Source of the DNA: Mermis nigrescens | Taxonomy: Eukaryota; Nematoda; Enoplea; Mermithida; Mermithidae | Length of the DNA: 64,000 nucleotides | Direction: 5' to 3' | Assembly: GCA_036768485.1 (NCBI GenBank) | Contig: JAVLUZ010000142.1 | Coordinates: 23,030,290 to 23,094,289, forward strand | Part shown: positions 21,604 to 33,870 of the stretch, one piece after another | How the letters are laid out: every line of letters begins with the position of its first letter | Numbering within the stretch: the stretch's first letter is position 1 | Translations under genes and position numbers: made by a program | Notes under the pieces: generated by a model | What the model was told of the DNA's origin: nothing | The model's database searches: none | The model's input: only the letters and a program-made list of their open reading frames with translations

Positions 21604-24020
21604 TATGGCACTGGAAGAAGATGGCACTGGAAGAAGACCTGGTAGGAGAATAGCCCAAGATCATTGGATGAGGATAAAGTGCTCAAGTAGACAGATTGTC
21701 CATAAGGCAGCTGGAATATTAGTAACAGAGGCAGAAGGCAAATTCAGATAGACTCATGCCAAGACAGGGGCAATGGAACCTCAACCTGATAAGTTGGTGA
21801 TAAATCAGAGCCATAGACCACTGACTAATCATGAGCAGACTGCCCTGGAAAAAGGCTTAAACTTTGCTATAGCACCAAGTCAACATCCAATAAAGTTCAT
21901 CATAACAGCTATTGAGTGTGCAGCCCATTTCCTGTCACAAGTGGAAAGAAGTGATGACATTCGATTAAAGATTAGACAAGCTATTGACAGGGTTGATAAG
22001 CATGAGGCAACATCAGCAAGGCAGAGCTAGAGTAACAAAATAGCAAAGGCAGATGACACCATAGTCATTCTTGCCATCAGATAAAGGTCATGCAGCAGTG
22101 GTGAGGATAGAATAGAGTACAACAATAAGTTTGCAGCAGATCATTGAGATCCTTCAAAGCTTAAGGCCATTGCAAATGCACACCAGTTACCCGGGTAGAG
22201 CAAGCATTGAAGAAACTGTCGAAGGGAAGAAGGTCTGGACAAAGAGGTGAAAATCAAGGAAGGCTGCAAAGCACCACATATATATGGTTTGCCAAAGATT
22301 CACAACCAGGAGTACCACTTAGACCAATTGTCAGTTGCAGAATGCAGATGAAGCATACATCCTCTATCAAAATATCTGGTTAAGTTACTTAACCCACTGC
22401 AGCAGAACATTGCCAGCCCACTGAAGAATAGCAATGACTTTGTGGCTAAGATAGAACCAATAATAATACAGGAGAATACATGGCTAGTCAGCCTTAGACA
22501 TTGTGAGTCTGTTCAAGTGTCCCAACTCAGTTGGCTGAGAATGTGTATTGAATCTGCTTAGACATGATATTACCCTGACACAAAGAACAACTAGGAGTGC
22601 TGATGTCATTGCCAAACTGGTGGAGCATTGTGTCAGGAGTACTTATACTAATAAGTGGAATATTATTACTAATGCAAAGGATGGGACGGTCAATGGGCTC
22701 ACCATTGTCACCAGTACTGTGCAACCTGTTCAAGAATGATTAAGAAAAACAGGCACTGCAAACAGCACCATATAAAACTCAATGTGGCTCATCTACATAG
22801 ATGACACATTCATCCTGTGGAGATCAGAGCAAAGGCTTTATCCTGCACATGAATAGTCAAAATCTTGCTATTCAGTTTATAATGGAGAAGGGAGGTGAAG
22901 GGCACACTGCCCTTCCTGGATGTCCAGAGAAGAGATCCATGACCATCTAGAGGCATCAGTGTACTGTAAGCCAACCCAGTTGCCAGGCTCGAATACAACA
23001 TCAAACTACCGGTCAAACCATCAGAAATGGACAAGGCAGGTATAGTTAGAGGAATGGCTATGAGATGTAGTATATGTATACCATACAAATCACAGTAAAG
23101 AAGGTGAGCATCAGAAAAACATTTAAAGAGTTTCAAGCTAATGATACCCTGGCCAATTGATGCAAAGAGCTCCTACAACTTCACCTCAAGGTGTGATGCA
23201 GCAGCAGTAGTGCTCATTTATGGGGCGTTAACCATGAAGCTTTCAAGGAGTGTGCAAAGCATATGGAGTTCGCCTTGTGGTTAAGATTGAAGATACCATC
23301 AGGAAAAGACTAAAAAGTGTTGCCCCAAAGAGGCCCTTAGATCTGGCAGGGCATAGTGTATAAATTACCACAACGGGAAGGAGTACATTGGGAACTGGTA
23401 GAAGTCTTAAGAAAAGACTTGGGGAACATAGGAGTGCACTAGGAATTTGAAAGAGGAATGGAGTAGTTGCTGAACACTGCATAGCATGTGGGTGTAGACC
23501 AGATTTTGAGCATACATCAATACTTAGAGAAGAAAGCAATGGGTACCGTAGGAAAATATGTGGACCCTGAGATGGAGAGGGCTAGTGGGTAGAATGTGGG
23601 TTCAAGAGAAGTATTAACATCAGTCGTATATGGAATAGAGCCCTATTGATGAGAATACACCATGTGAGAGGCCTCTGGCTCTAGACTAAAAAATATGATT
23701 ATGTTACTTAAAAAGGAATAAATAATATTATACAACTGGTCCAGTGAAGCTCAGTTGGTAAAACTGCAGACTTTAGAAATAAATGATACTTAGCTGTTAA
23801 GGTTCAACTTTGTGCCCACAGCTCTTATATTCTGTAAGAGCCTGACTATCAATGAGTAGTATAACTGTCAAAACGTTGCATATTATTCTTAACATTGTAT
23901 TGTACCTATGGGTTTGAATAAAGGATTGTTAGTGTTTTATGTGACTGACAATAGCCAAAAAATACACTTTCTTCAGATATGAACCAGTCACAAACATTTA
24001 AAAGTCACTTACTACAGCAG
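21604..24020 (+). mobile_element. Penelope-like element copy 2
   Basis: Plus-strand homologue of copy 1, facing it head to head. The 5' part carries ATAAATCAGAGCC and AAAAAGGCTTAAACTTTGCT. The RT contains LIYIDDTFILW near 22788-22818. The GIY-YIG part lies about 23330-23560 (YIGNW-like remnant, then a VAEHCIACGC segment). The tail has the tRNA-like module and GTTTGAATAAAGGATT. More frameshifts and stops than copy 1. The 3' boundary was set where similarity to copy 1 ends (CACAAACATTTAAAAGTCAC). Confidence 0.85.
23736..23820 (+). other. tRNA-like module in PLE copy 2
   Basis: Same position and order as in copy 1: AGCTCAGTTGG as an A-box-like motif and GGTTCAACTTT as a decayed B box. Confidence 0.45.
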
Positions 24021-26655
24021 TGGCACTCTGACTTAATTAGAGATTCCAGGTTGGATGAGACAGAGAAACTTAGCTCTAAGCATCATCAAGTTTAACCTTC
24101 CTGATGCAATGTCGAGACCTAGATATCATACCTACAGGTTTGAAACTTAGAGACCCTATTAACAGCAGGGGTATTCATAGAAGATTTACAGAGGGCAGGA
24201 AGAGCCTGGTCAGAAAACAAACAGCATGTGAGGTGGAGGAAGTTCAGGTCTACAGGATGCCAAGAACGCCTGGAAGAAGACCTAGAGAGGAATATGGCCT
24301 ATGATCATTGAGTGAGGATGAAGGGCTCAGTTTGAGAGATTGAACAGCAAGGCAGCTGGAAATAATAACACAGAGGCGGGAAGGCAAAATCGGATAGACT
24401 CATGCCAAGACAGGGGCAATGGAACCTCAACCTGGATAAGGTGGTAATAAATCAGAGCCATAGACCACTGACTAATCATGAGCAGACTGCCCCTTGCAAA
24501 AGGCTTAAACTTTGCTATAGCACCAAGTCAACATCCAATAAAGAACATCATAACAGCTATTGAGTGTGCAGTCATTTCCTGCCACAGAAAGGAAGGATGA
24601 CTTTTGATTAAAGATGGCTGCCATTGCCAGGGTTGATAAGCCTGAGGTAAATATCAAGCAAGGCAGAGCTTAGAGCAATTAAAATGCTAAAGGCAGATGA
24701 CACCATAGTCATTCTGCCAGCAGATAAAGGTCATACAGGCAGGCAGATGGACAGAATAGAGTACAACAATAAGCTGGTGCAGACTGTTGATGATCCTTCA
24801 AAGTTCAGGGCCATTGGTAGACGGCACACCAGTTACCTGGGTAGAGGCATTTCATGAACTTGCTCAAGGAAGAAGTTCTGACAAAGAGGTGAAAATCAAG
24901 GAAGGCTGCAAAGCACCACATATATGGTTTGCCAAAGATTCACAAACCAGGAGTACCACTTAGACCAATTGTCAGTTGCATTGGGACAACTATACATTCT
25001 CTGTTAAAATATCTGTTGATGGATTTAACCCACTGCAGCAGAACATTGCCGAAATGACCAAGAATATAGCAACGACTTTGTGGCTAAGATAGAACCAATA
25101 GTAATACAGGAAAAATACATGGCTAGTCAGCCTAGACATTTGTTTGTTAACAAGTGTCCCAACTCAGTTGGCTATAGAATGTATTGAATCTGCTTAGACA
25201 TGATATTACCCTGGCACAAAGAACAACTATGAGTGCTGAAGTCAAAGCCAAACTGGTGGAGTACTGTGTCAGGAGTACTTACTTTCAGCTTAAAATAGTT
25301 ATTACCAAAGCAAGTAGATAAGAAAATAAATATTATTTAACAATAAAATGTAAATAAATTAGTTTCATGAATTATTGAAAATATAAAATGCAAACAGCAC
25401 CATATAAACCTACAATGTGGCTTAGGTACATTGATGACACATTCATCTTGTGGGATCATGGAGATCAGAGCTAGAGGCTTTCCTCCAGCAAATGAATAGT
25501 TAAAATCTTACTAATCAGTTTACCATGGAGAATTAGGTGGAGGGCACCTTGCCCTTCCTGAGATGTCCTAGTGAAGAGATCCCATGACCATCTAGAGACA
25601 TCAGTGTACCGTAAGCTAACCCATATGCAGGTCAAATACCTAAACTACCAGTCGAACCATCAGAAATGCACAAAGGCAAGTATACTTAGAGGAATGGCCA
25701 TGAGATGTAGGAGCATATGCCAAACAAATCACAGTAAAGAAGGTGAGCATCAGAAAATACTTAAGCAGTTTCAAGTTAATGGATACCCTGGCCCATTAAT
25801 ACAAAGAGCCCTACAACCTGCACCCTCAAGTGGTGATGCAACTAACTACATTGCAACAGCAGTAGTACCATTTAGTGGGGCATTAACCATGAAGCTTGGG
25901 CGAGTGTGCTAAGCATATGGAGTGCGCCTTGTGGCAAAGAGTGAAGACACCATCAGAAAAAGACTACAAGTGTTGGCTCCAAGATTCTCCTCAGATCTAC
26001 GGCAGGGCATAGTGTATAAAGTACCATTACAAGGAAGGAGTACATTAAATACTGGTAGAAGTCATAAGAAAAGACTTGGGGAACATAAGAGTGCACGATG
26101 AATTATGGATGAACGGCGTGGGGGTTGCTGAACACTGCATAGCATTTGGGTGTAGACCAGATTTTATGACACATCAATACTCGCAGAAGAAAAGAAATGG
26201 GTACCGTAGGAAATACGTAAGACCCTTAAGTGATGTGAGAGGGCTATAAGGGAATGTGGGTTCAAGAAGTATTGAGATCCGTTCAAAGTTTATAGAATAG
26301 AGCCCCTATTGAGGAGAATACACCATGGAGAGGCCCCTGGCTCCCTCTATCAAAAAATATGATTAAAGTAATTTTTAAAATGAATGAATAATATTATACA
26401 ACTGGCCCAGTAGTCATGAAGCGGGTTAAACCCAGACTTTAGAAATAAATGATACTTAGCTGTTAATGTTCAATCCCTGGTGCCCACAACTTCTTATATT
26501 CTGTAAGAGCCTGACGACGACGGTAGGTATAACTGTCAAAACGTTGCATATTATTCTTAACGTTGTATTGTACCTGTGGGTTTGAATAAAGGATTATTAT
26601 CGTTTTATGTGACTGCCTATAGGCCAGAAAATACACTTTCTTCAGATGCTTGCAC
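24021..26655 (+). mobile_element. Penelope-like element copy 3, tandem with copy 2
   Basis: Same orientation as copy 2 and immediately downstream. It includes upstream sequence (24021-24380) that copies 1 and 2 lack or have rearranged. The RT box RYIDDTFILW lies near 25420-25455. The part between the upstream RT blocks and that box is partly replaced by AT-rich sequence (about 25315-25388). The GIY-YIG remnant lies about 25990-26200 and the tail has the tRNA-like module and a GAATAAAGG signal. Not translatable. Tandem and inverted arrangements are common for PLEs. Confidence 0.85.
26404..26488 (+). other. tRNA-like module in PLE copy 3
   Basis: GGCCCAG start and GTTCAATCCC B-box-like motif conserved; the A-box region is altered (CATGAAGCGGGTTAAA). 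Confidence 0.4.
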
Positions 26656-26821
26656 TGTTGAAAATTTGGCAAACATTTCGAATATTTTCCTGTTTACTGT
26701 GTGATAATCCAAAATTTCAAATTTGATTCATGGTTTGCTTTGTCAGAGACTGTTTTAACCCTGCAAACTATTTGTTTACTATTGTTATTGTTATTATTCT
26801 TGTTTTTGAAGGGGTGCATAC

Positions 26822-27371
26822 CATAGGTGGGCAGCACCGAAATTCTGAGGGGGGGGGGGGGTGAAAAATTTCTGAGGAGAGTGAAAAAATTTTTAAAGGT
26901 CAAAAATGGGCTTAAAAGTGGTCGTATAACAAAAAAACATCATTTTTCGACATTTCTCATCGGGTACTATCCATACGTGGGCAGCAAGAAAATTCTGGGG
27001 GGGGGGTGCAAGATTTTTTTGAAGGTCGAAAAATGGCCTTAAAAATGGTGGTATGGCGATAAAAACACCATTTTTCGACCTTTCTCATCAAGCACTATCT
27101 ATTGGCATCAAAAAATTGCGAAAAAAACGAAAAAAATTTTCAAAAATTGAATTCTGGGGGGGGGGGTATTTTGATTTCTGAGGGGAGGTATTTTGGTTTC
27201 TGGGGGTGCATACCCCCAAACCCCTCACGCCCAGGTGTGGCACTATCTATTGGCATCAAAACATTGTGAAAAAAAAAACAAAAAAAAATTTCAAAAATTG
27301 AATTCTGGGGGGGGTGTTTTGGTTTATCAGGGGGCTGCATTGCATACCCCTCTCAACCACACCCAGGTGTG
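26822..27371 (+). mobile_element. Family A MITE, outer copy of a nested pair
   Basis: It starts CATAGGTGGGCAGC and ends CACACCCAGGTGTG. A second family A copy splits it at the internal sequence GCACTATC, which is duplicated on both sides of the inner copy. The outer flanking octamers no longer match. Confidence 0.88.
26972..27239 (+). mobile_element. Family A MITE, inner copy
   Basis: Terminal CATACGTGGGC and GCCCAGGTGTG. Flanks are GTACTATC and GCACTATC (7 of 8), and the target in an unbroken family A copy is GCACTATC. This fixes both boundaries and the 8-bp duplication. Confidence 0.95.
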
Positions 27372-29157
27372 TCCGTCACCTCCCTATTTATATATTTTTC
27401 TTCCCTGGGGAAATTTCCACTGGTGAAATAAATTTTACTAGTTTTTCATTGAGATGTTTCGAGAAATGCTTGTATGCATTGTCAGAAATAAAAAACGATG
27501 AATCGAAATTTTTGAAGGATAATACCCTTTCATCTTAGCTACAGCTAATGCGGAACAATATACTTGTCTTCAAAAAAATTACTGAAGTGGAAATTTCCCA
27601 GCTGGAAAGTTTCCCCTAGTAAATTTTGGCACTGGGAAAATGCATTCATATGGATCATTCTCGAGTCAGTATTGTTTCTCTAGCCGATAGCTCTACTATT
27701 ATGTCACTAAAAAGATTACCTATTGAGATAAAATAAACACTAAAAATAGTCCTATTTATAGTAACAGTTGCCGATGGAGCCTTAGCCTCAGCTTAAAAAT
27801 GTTTCTTGGATTATGTTGAGGCGCTTGAAGTAATAATAATCAAATACTACAAAATAAGAATAGATGTAAATAAGTTTTTTTGAGGGAGGGGTTTATTGAA
27901 ATTGCTACAGAATTGAGTTCGACTTGACATTTTGAATTTTTTGCGCTTTATTATTGTGAATACTATACAAGACAACATTTACGTAAATTTTAGTTATTAA
28001 GGTTTTTATTTAGGTGCCGAAAAATTTGTTAACTTTTGTTTTTTTACTTAACAAATGAAAATAAACGTGGAGCAATTTGTTTAGATTGTTGATGCCGGCA
28101 ATGATTTTGCCGTCAGTTTTTAGAAATGCTTTAAAACGACACTTTAGAAAAAAAGTAAAAACGAAAATCGTTTTAATATATGTACAAATGCGGAAGAGAA
28201 ATATTGGTTTCAACTGTCCTGCCCTTTCTCAGACCAGTCTAACAAAATTAATGAAAATTTATGTTGATTTTGAATACACATTTCAATCTCAGATGGGTGC
28301 TGAATTGACTAAAACAGGTCAAAATCTTGAGGCCCCGTCCAACAATTGACGTTGACACTTGAAGACATACTCATATGTCGCATGATCATACTGTAGAGAT
28401 CTCTCCACATACCATTGCGTCGCATTGGATCAACGCGAACATCTCATTGTTTTATCTTGCGATGTACCTCAGCATCATTGACTGATTGCCTTGGATGTAC
28501 ATATTTGTGGTTAATCTACATACGCACCTACACAGTCATTAAGCGCTTTGCTTTAGCGACTCGCCCAGGACCGCCTATCCCCGAAAATTTTCATATTTTT
28601 CTTTCTTTCCCACACGTATTTTTTATCAAAATCTGGTATAAAAAATGGTCACTCACGCACAAGGCGATTTGTGAAAAAATTGGAATATATGTTATCATGT
28701 CATTGTTTGTTGTACATTTTTGACTAGCTCCAGATGTGCATACTTTTGCCGTGAGCTTTTGCCCCAAAAGTATCCATATGTCTATTGTCCTACGTGTGTA
28801 TCCATTCCATTTTCTCCTGTCTGTATGTGTACGCCACTTTTTTCATCTCCCTCGCGCGAGCAGGCATATTGTGTTATTTGTCATATGAAGCCAATCGAAC
28901 AATAGGTGAGAACGGGCGCAAAACGTGCTTTTCAACTGGAAATATCAGACTTTCATGCACAAAAGATAGACAGCTGAAAGCGGTGGGTTTAGTAAATCGA
29001 TTATAACTTCTTATAGAATGCATAACTCGCGGATGTTGGAACAGATTGTGATATCCAATAGAATTTTGAACCAGATGAAATAGGTGGGGCTTTCCATATT
29101 GAAAATTTTTTTCGGTAACTTTTTTTTTTGTAAGAAAAATTTCCTCAATCAATTGGT
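27372..29157. other. AT-rich intergenic sequence, nothing recognised
   Basis: No gene, RNA or clear inverted repeat found. The segment 27740-27775 resembles the reverse complement of 3588-3640. Open frames here are short and lack splice or start support. Confidence 0.4.
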
Positions 29158-29494
29158 CAGAGCCCTGTGCGGGCCGAAATTTTTTGACCCGCCTCGCCCC
29201 GCCAAGAAAAGAAATAAAGCCCGCCCCGCCCTGCCGCGCAGCTCCTTAGACCCGCCCTGCCCCGCCCCATCAGTAATGTTACAAAAATTAGGCCCGCCCC
29301 GCCCCGCTAAATTTTTTCGTGTACTCTATGTATCCATTTCAGGTCGAAAAGGAGCCAGAATGCAAGAAGATAGAGAAGCGGACAATGAGTGATACAAAAT
29401 CTTAAATGTAAATGAGTGCAATGCAACTTTGTAAATTGAATAAGAGCTAATGTCTTACAGCAATAAACTTCATTGGAACAACAATGATGTTACT

Positions 29495-29526
29495 GTTGTA
29501 GGTAGGTAGGTAGGTATGTAGGTAAG
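29495..29526. repeat. (GGTA)n microsatellite
   Basis: Short run of GTAGGTAGGTAGG. Confidence 0.85.
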
Positions 29527-29728
29527 CTGCAAAAGGCATAATCTTGCACTGCAGATTGCTAAAATTCTGAGGGATATGGGGCGAAATCACCAAAACTAGC
29601 GCAACAAAATCAATTTTGCGGGTCTGCTGGAACCCAGGAGACAACCCAGATCCCAATGCTCGCCATTACTCAAATCCTATAGGTGATAGTCTACCTAATG
29701 TAAGCACGTAGTGTGTACCTAAGTATAT

Positions 29729-29730
29729 GA

Positions 29731-29819
<89 letters not shown>
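29729..29819. repeat. (TA)n(TG)n microsatellite
   Basis: About 12 TA units followed by about 33 TG units. It yields a spurious His-Thr repeat frame on the minus strand. Confidence 0.97.
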
Positions 29820-29821
<2 letters not shown>

Positions 29822-30346
29822 AGTGTAAGCTTATGGCATGCGAGTGAAGTAAAATGAGTAATAAGCTATAGTCAATCAAAGTTATCCTAATAATTGCAAC
29901 GCGCACGTATCCTTTTGCACAACAAAAATTATTAAAAAAAGAAAGGCTCGCCCCGCCAAAATTTTTAGAAAATAAAGCTCCGCAATAAGCCTGTGCGGCC
30001 CGCCCCGCAAAAGCCCGCACGGGCCTGTGGGGCAGGGCGGGCCGACCAGGGCCCGCCCCTGGGTGAGGCGACCGAGGCCTGCGCCTCAGGCCTCAGGACA
30101 CTAAAGGCCTAAAATTCTCCTTATTCATTATATCAATTTTAGTTCGATAAAAATTCTTAATTAAGTGTATAATTGGTAAATAAAATCAATTTATTACGTA
30201 ATAAAAATCGATCGAGGCCTCCCTTAGCGTTTGACAATGCTGCTTTTCTTTGTAATGTTGCTTGATATAAAACATATGTAGTATAACAAATAGCAGACAG
30301 AACTTTGTCACAACTGGATGACAGAAAAGGGCGCCTACGCAATGAA

Positions 30347-30563
30347 CATAGTTGGGCGGCCCCAAAGTTCTGGGGGAAGTGCAAGATTTTCGCGAAGGTC
30401 AAAAAATGGCCTTAAGAATGGTGGTATGGCGGAAAAACACCGTTTTTCAACGTTTCTCATCGAGCACTATCCATTGCCATCAAAAAATTGTAAAAAAACA
30501 AAAAAATCAATTCTAGGGGTTATTTTGGTTTCTGGGAGGGTGCATACCCCCACGCCAGCTTTG
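30347..30563 (+). mobile_element. Family A hAT-like MITE
   Basis: Begins CATAGTTGGGCGGC and ends CACGCCAGCTTTG; perfect 8-bp flanking duplication GCAATGAA (30339-30346 and 30564-30571). Confidence 0.92.
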
Positions 30564-31510
30564 GCAATGAAGAGGGCGCACGTGATGAAGCTCTTTTTAC
30601 CACTTGCATAATAGTAAAAATATCATCAGAGTATGAAATTTTTTTCACGCGCGGCGAACGAAATAATTTTGATTATTGTTGATAATAAGTGTTAAAAATT
30701 CTCCATTCTCGTTTCGTTTTGTGCGAATTCTTTCTTATTTTGTTATACCTCCAATGTGAGTACTCGTAATTGTTGTCATTTTACAGTATTCCCTCTTAAA
30801 ATAAAAGCAAAAATTTAGAGCTTCAAACATTTTTTGTTTTTTATTCTGAAATTATTACAAAAACATCTTTTGTCGCTTTTCAAATGTCTTAGCCCTATCT
30901 GTGTATTTGTGCTTTATCGTTTAAGCTACTTCTTCAAGATCAATCAATATTCGTAATTCTTCTCAAATATTTGATAAGCAGCTGTGCGATTTTGTTAACG
31001 GTGCACCATTTATTTAAAAACACTTTGGTGCCCTGTACAGAAAGTTGTATAGTACTTATAAATTTTCTTAGGAAAAGTTATGAGATCATCATGAAGTGCT
31101 TGTTTCCATAAAATACGATGACAAAATAATAACTTTGTATATGCTGTGAAGCTGACGAGGGATGTTGATGAAAAAGTTCTATAAGTTTTAGATTTCTTAG
31201 TAAAAAAAGAACAAGCAGCCCACTCCAAGTCGAAGTCTTCAAACAAAAAAAAATAAATCTTGTTGTCTATTAAAATAAATGTGATAATTAATTTTATACT
31301 TTCAACTTTATAAAGTATGTTTGTATTAACATTGTGCATTTATTTGTCTTACCGGTCATGTGACGTATATAAAATCAAAAAATTATAGAATGTACATTAT
31401 AAAATTGCATAAAAAAATTTTCATATAAAAACATCATTTATTTGTTCACGCCTATGGCCTCACTGAAGCACGAGCCGGGCCTGGGCCGACCCGCCCCGCG
31501 CAGGGCTCTG

Positions 31511-32076
31511 AGAGTAATACGACCACGCCCTTAATTGATTGATGACTGTTCTACGCAAGTTGTAGGTTTAACGCGTGCTGCATGCAGCGTGTAAGGTTCC
31601 CTGTGCACCTAAGTACGTGCTTTGTGCCTGCTGTAAACAGCGTGAATAGGAAAGATAAAAATAGCCAGACTGGCTGTTCTTTTGACAGAGGCATGGAAGA
31701 GCGGAAATTTATTTTGTTGAAAAAATTGAACCAGATAAGCGTCTGAAGTGATTGGAAAAAATAATTATACTTTTGTCACATAATTTTATATTAATATTTA
31801 TATAATGATACAATTAGTAACATTAGAAGGGAACTGATGTGGAATACGACTAGACAGAAATTCGGAAATTGATATTTAAAATGTTAAAATGAATGAATTA
31901 TTTTAATTATAAATCCTTATTCGATTCTTTTACAAAGGCTGAAAAGAACAATAATAAAATTAATCATCTGTCATGCATGCACAGCACAGGGATTCTGGAA
32001 GGATGAAACCTAAAAATTTTGCATTAAAATACTGTTGATGCTCCTTCCTTCCAGCCACACATGGCCCTATGAGCTT
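31511..32076. other. AT-rich intergenic sequence, nothing recognised
   Basis: No feature could be supported. Confidence 0.4.
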
Positions 32077-32234
32077 CAGGCACGTAGCTGGCTCTCCTAT
32101 TTTGGGAGACCAACACCAATTTCGGCGGTCTAAGCCAAAAATAGCACAAAATGACGTGTAAAACATATTTTTCCGGTTTTTCTGAATTTGGGGGATCCGG
32201 ACCCCCCCTCTTCCCTCCCACAGCTACGTGCCTG
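32077..32234 (-). mobile_element. Family B hAT-like MITE, complete
   Basis: Perfect 14-bp terminal inverted repeat CAGGCACGTAGCTG. The flanks ATGAGCTT and TGGGGCTT match at 5 of 8 positions. The termini begin with CAG, as in hAT elements. The interior matches the copy at 61293-61461. Confidence 0.85.
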
Positions 32235-32236
32235 TG

Positions 32237-32361
32237 GGGCTTGTGACCCCAAAAGTTGAAATACCCTGCAGATTACTGTAGACCCCAAAATTCTATTTTT
32301 AGTAATATTTTTGGCGATTCAACCCATCCTGACCCCTAGAATTCGGGTGCTGCATATTTAT
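32237..32361 (-). repeat. Short subfamily of family A, decayed
   Basis: GACCCCTAGAATTCGGGTGCTGCATATTTATA at its right resembles an inverted family A start. The interior (ATTACTGTAGACCCCAAAATTC) matches the 146-bp variant at 38487-38632. Confidence 0.5.
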
Positions 32362-33686
32362 AATTTTAGTAATAACGATCATAATGCCTTTGAAATACAA
32401 AACTGATAGAAAGCTCCATGATTATACACTTTCAAAAATATTTTGTATCTTCGCTTTTTTTCATTTATTTACGATATGTGCATCAATAATATTTCAGTTC
32501 AGAAGTGAAATACATCATATGGTGTCTGTCTCCTCAGGCAAGCATATTGATCAAAAAAATATTGCCCGCTCTATTATTTCGCGCAAATTTTGTTCTGACC
32601 AGCCAGCTTCCTTCGCAATTTTTTGTTCAATTAAAGTACTTACATATATGTATATCCGTATCTACCATTTTGTATTTATTCTATTCCACGGACGTACGCC
32701 TATACATGTATTCAACGCAAGGCTTGAAAACACGACAATAAATTTTCACCTCCTGATATTTTAATACACAAGCTGACAAAGATTTTGCTCGCGCTCCCTG
32801 CTCTCTGTTTGACTGAGGACGCATAAATTATGATAATTAGATAGTGAATTGGCTCGCTTTTGCAACAGGCTGTGCGTAAAAGTTGAATCTCCTGTGTAAA
32901 AAGTGTAGTAATCATTCACTGAATTTCGACTTGACTTGACTGCGAATAAATTCGAAATATTGCTACCAAAATAACAGCGCACTATGCATGCTGTACAATC
33001 AATTTGCAAAATTATTTGTCATCTGTATTTCACTATTTTGTAAATTTTCTATTTAGCATAGACCTTACAGTCACTATTCAATCTCTCTTCCCAATTTTGC
33101 AATTTAATAGTGAAAAATATGGTTTGTAGAAGAAGATAATACCTTTTAAAAAATCTTTTCTTCCAAAAGACTAGAGCAATTAGCTTTGATTTTATTTCTG
33201 ATTTTTATTTAGTCGAAATTATGCGCTTTTTAAAATCATATTACTAATGGCAAAATAAATTTCGCGCCTATATGATTCTTAAATCTTATGTTCTTTATTA
33301 ACCATGAATTTGTTCTAAAAATGCGGAAAGCTCTCAGCTGAAATTAATTTTAAAATGCTCTTTTGCTGCAAAGCAATATGCTATTGATCGCACACAGGAA
33401 ATACTATTTTCTTTCATTTTTATGCCCATTATCTCATAGATGAGATTCGAATGGAAGAAACTAGAATTATGATGATATGCACGAAAATACTTATCTATTT
33501 TAACCTTTTTTTCTCGGACTGGACCTGCAGTATGCACACACTTTTGAAAGGCACGCATGCATATGCTCAGTACACAGTAGTATCTGATGTCTCATTGGTC
33601 GGCTTGTAGCACAGTAAGCGGAGCAAACAGAAAAATCAAAGCAGATTGAAAAAAAATTTTATCTCCTGTTTGTATGACAAATAACG
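32362..33686. other. AT-rich intergenic sequence, nothing recognised
   Basis: Several chance frames up to 126 codons with low-complexity, Phe/Ile-rich translations. No supported gene. Confidence 0.4.
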
Positions 33687-33870
33687 CAATTTGGGCGGAT
33701 TCAGGAAAGCGGGGGGGAGAGGCGGCCGTCCCCTTATTGGCCAAAAATAGTGCGCAAAATTAAGGATTTTGAGAGATTTTTAGCAATTTTTCGCGTTGAA
33801 ACAACAAAGTTTTCCGACCAAGTCAGGATTCTGCCCCCCCACCCTTAGGGAAATCCAGGATCCGCCACTG
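33687..33870 (+). mobile_element. Family C MITE (GTGGCGGAT termini)
   Basis: The left end is TTGGGCGGATTCAGGA and the right end, reverse-complemented, is CAGTGGCGGATCCTGGA. Short G- and C-runs sit just inside each end. Such CAGTGGCGGATC termini are widespread in animal MITEs of hAT type. No convincing target-site duplication. Confidence 0.55.

Larger units (their letters stand above)
29158..31510. mobile_element. Possible composite hAT-like element with GC-rich ends
   Basis: The left end reads CAGAGCCCTGTGCGGG and the right end, reverse-complemented, reads CAGAGCCCTGCGCGGG, a good terminal inverted repeat starting with CAG. Both ends and 29940-30060 are rich in GCCCGCCCCGCC words, in contrast to the AT-rich surroundings. 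Flanking octamers do not match, and a further inner element beginning near GGTGAGGCGACCGAGGC (30061) and ending GCCTATGGCCTCACTG (31457) may be present. No transposase seen. Confidence 0.4.
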
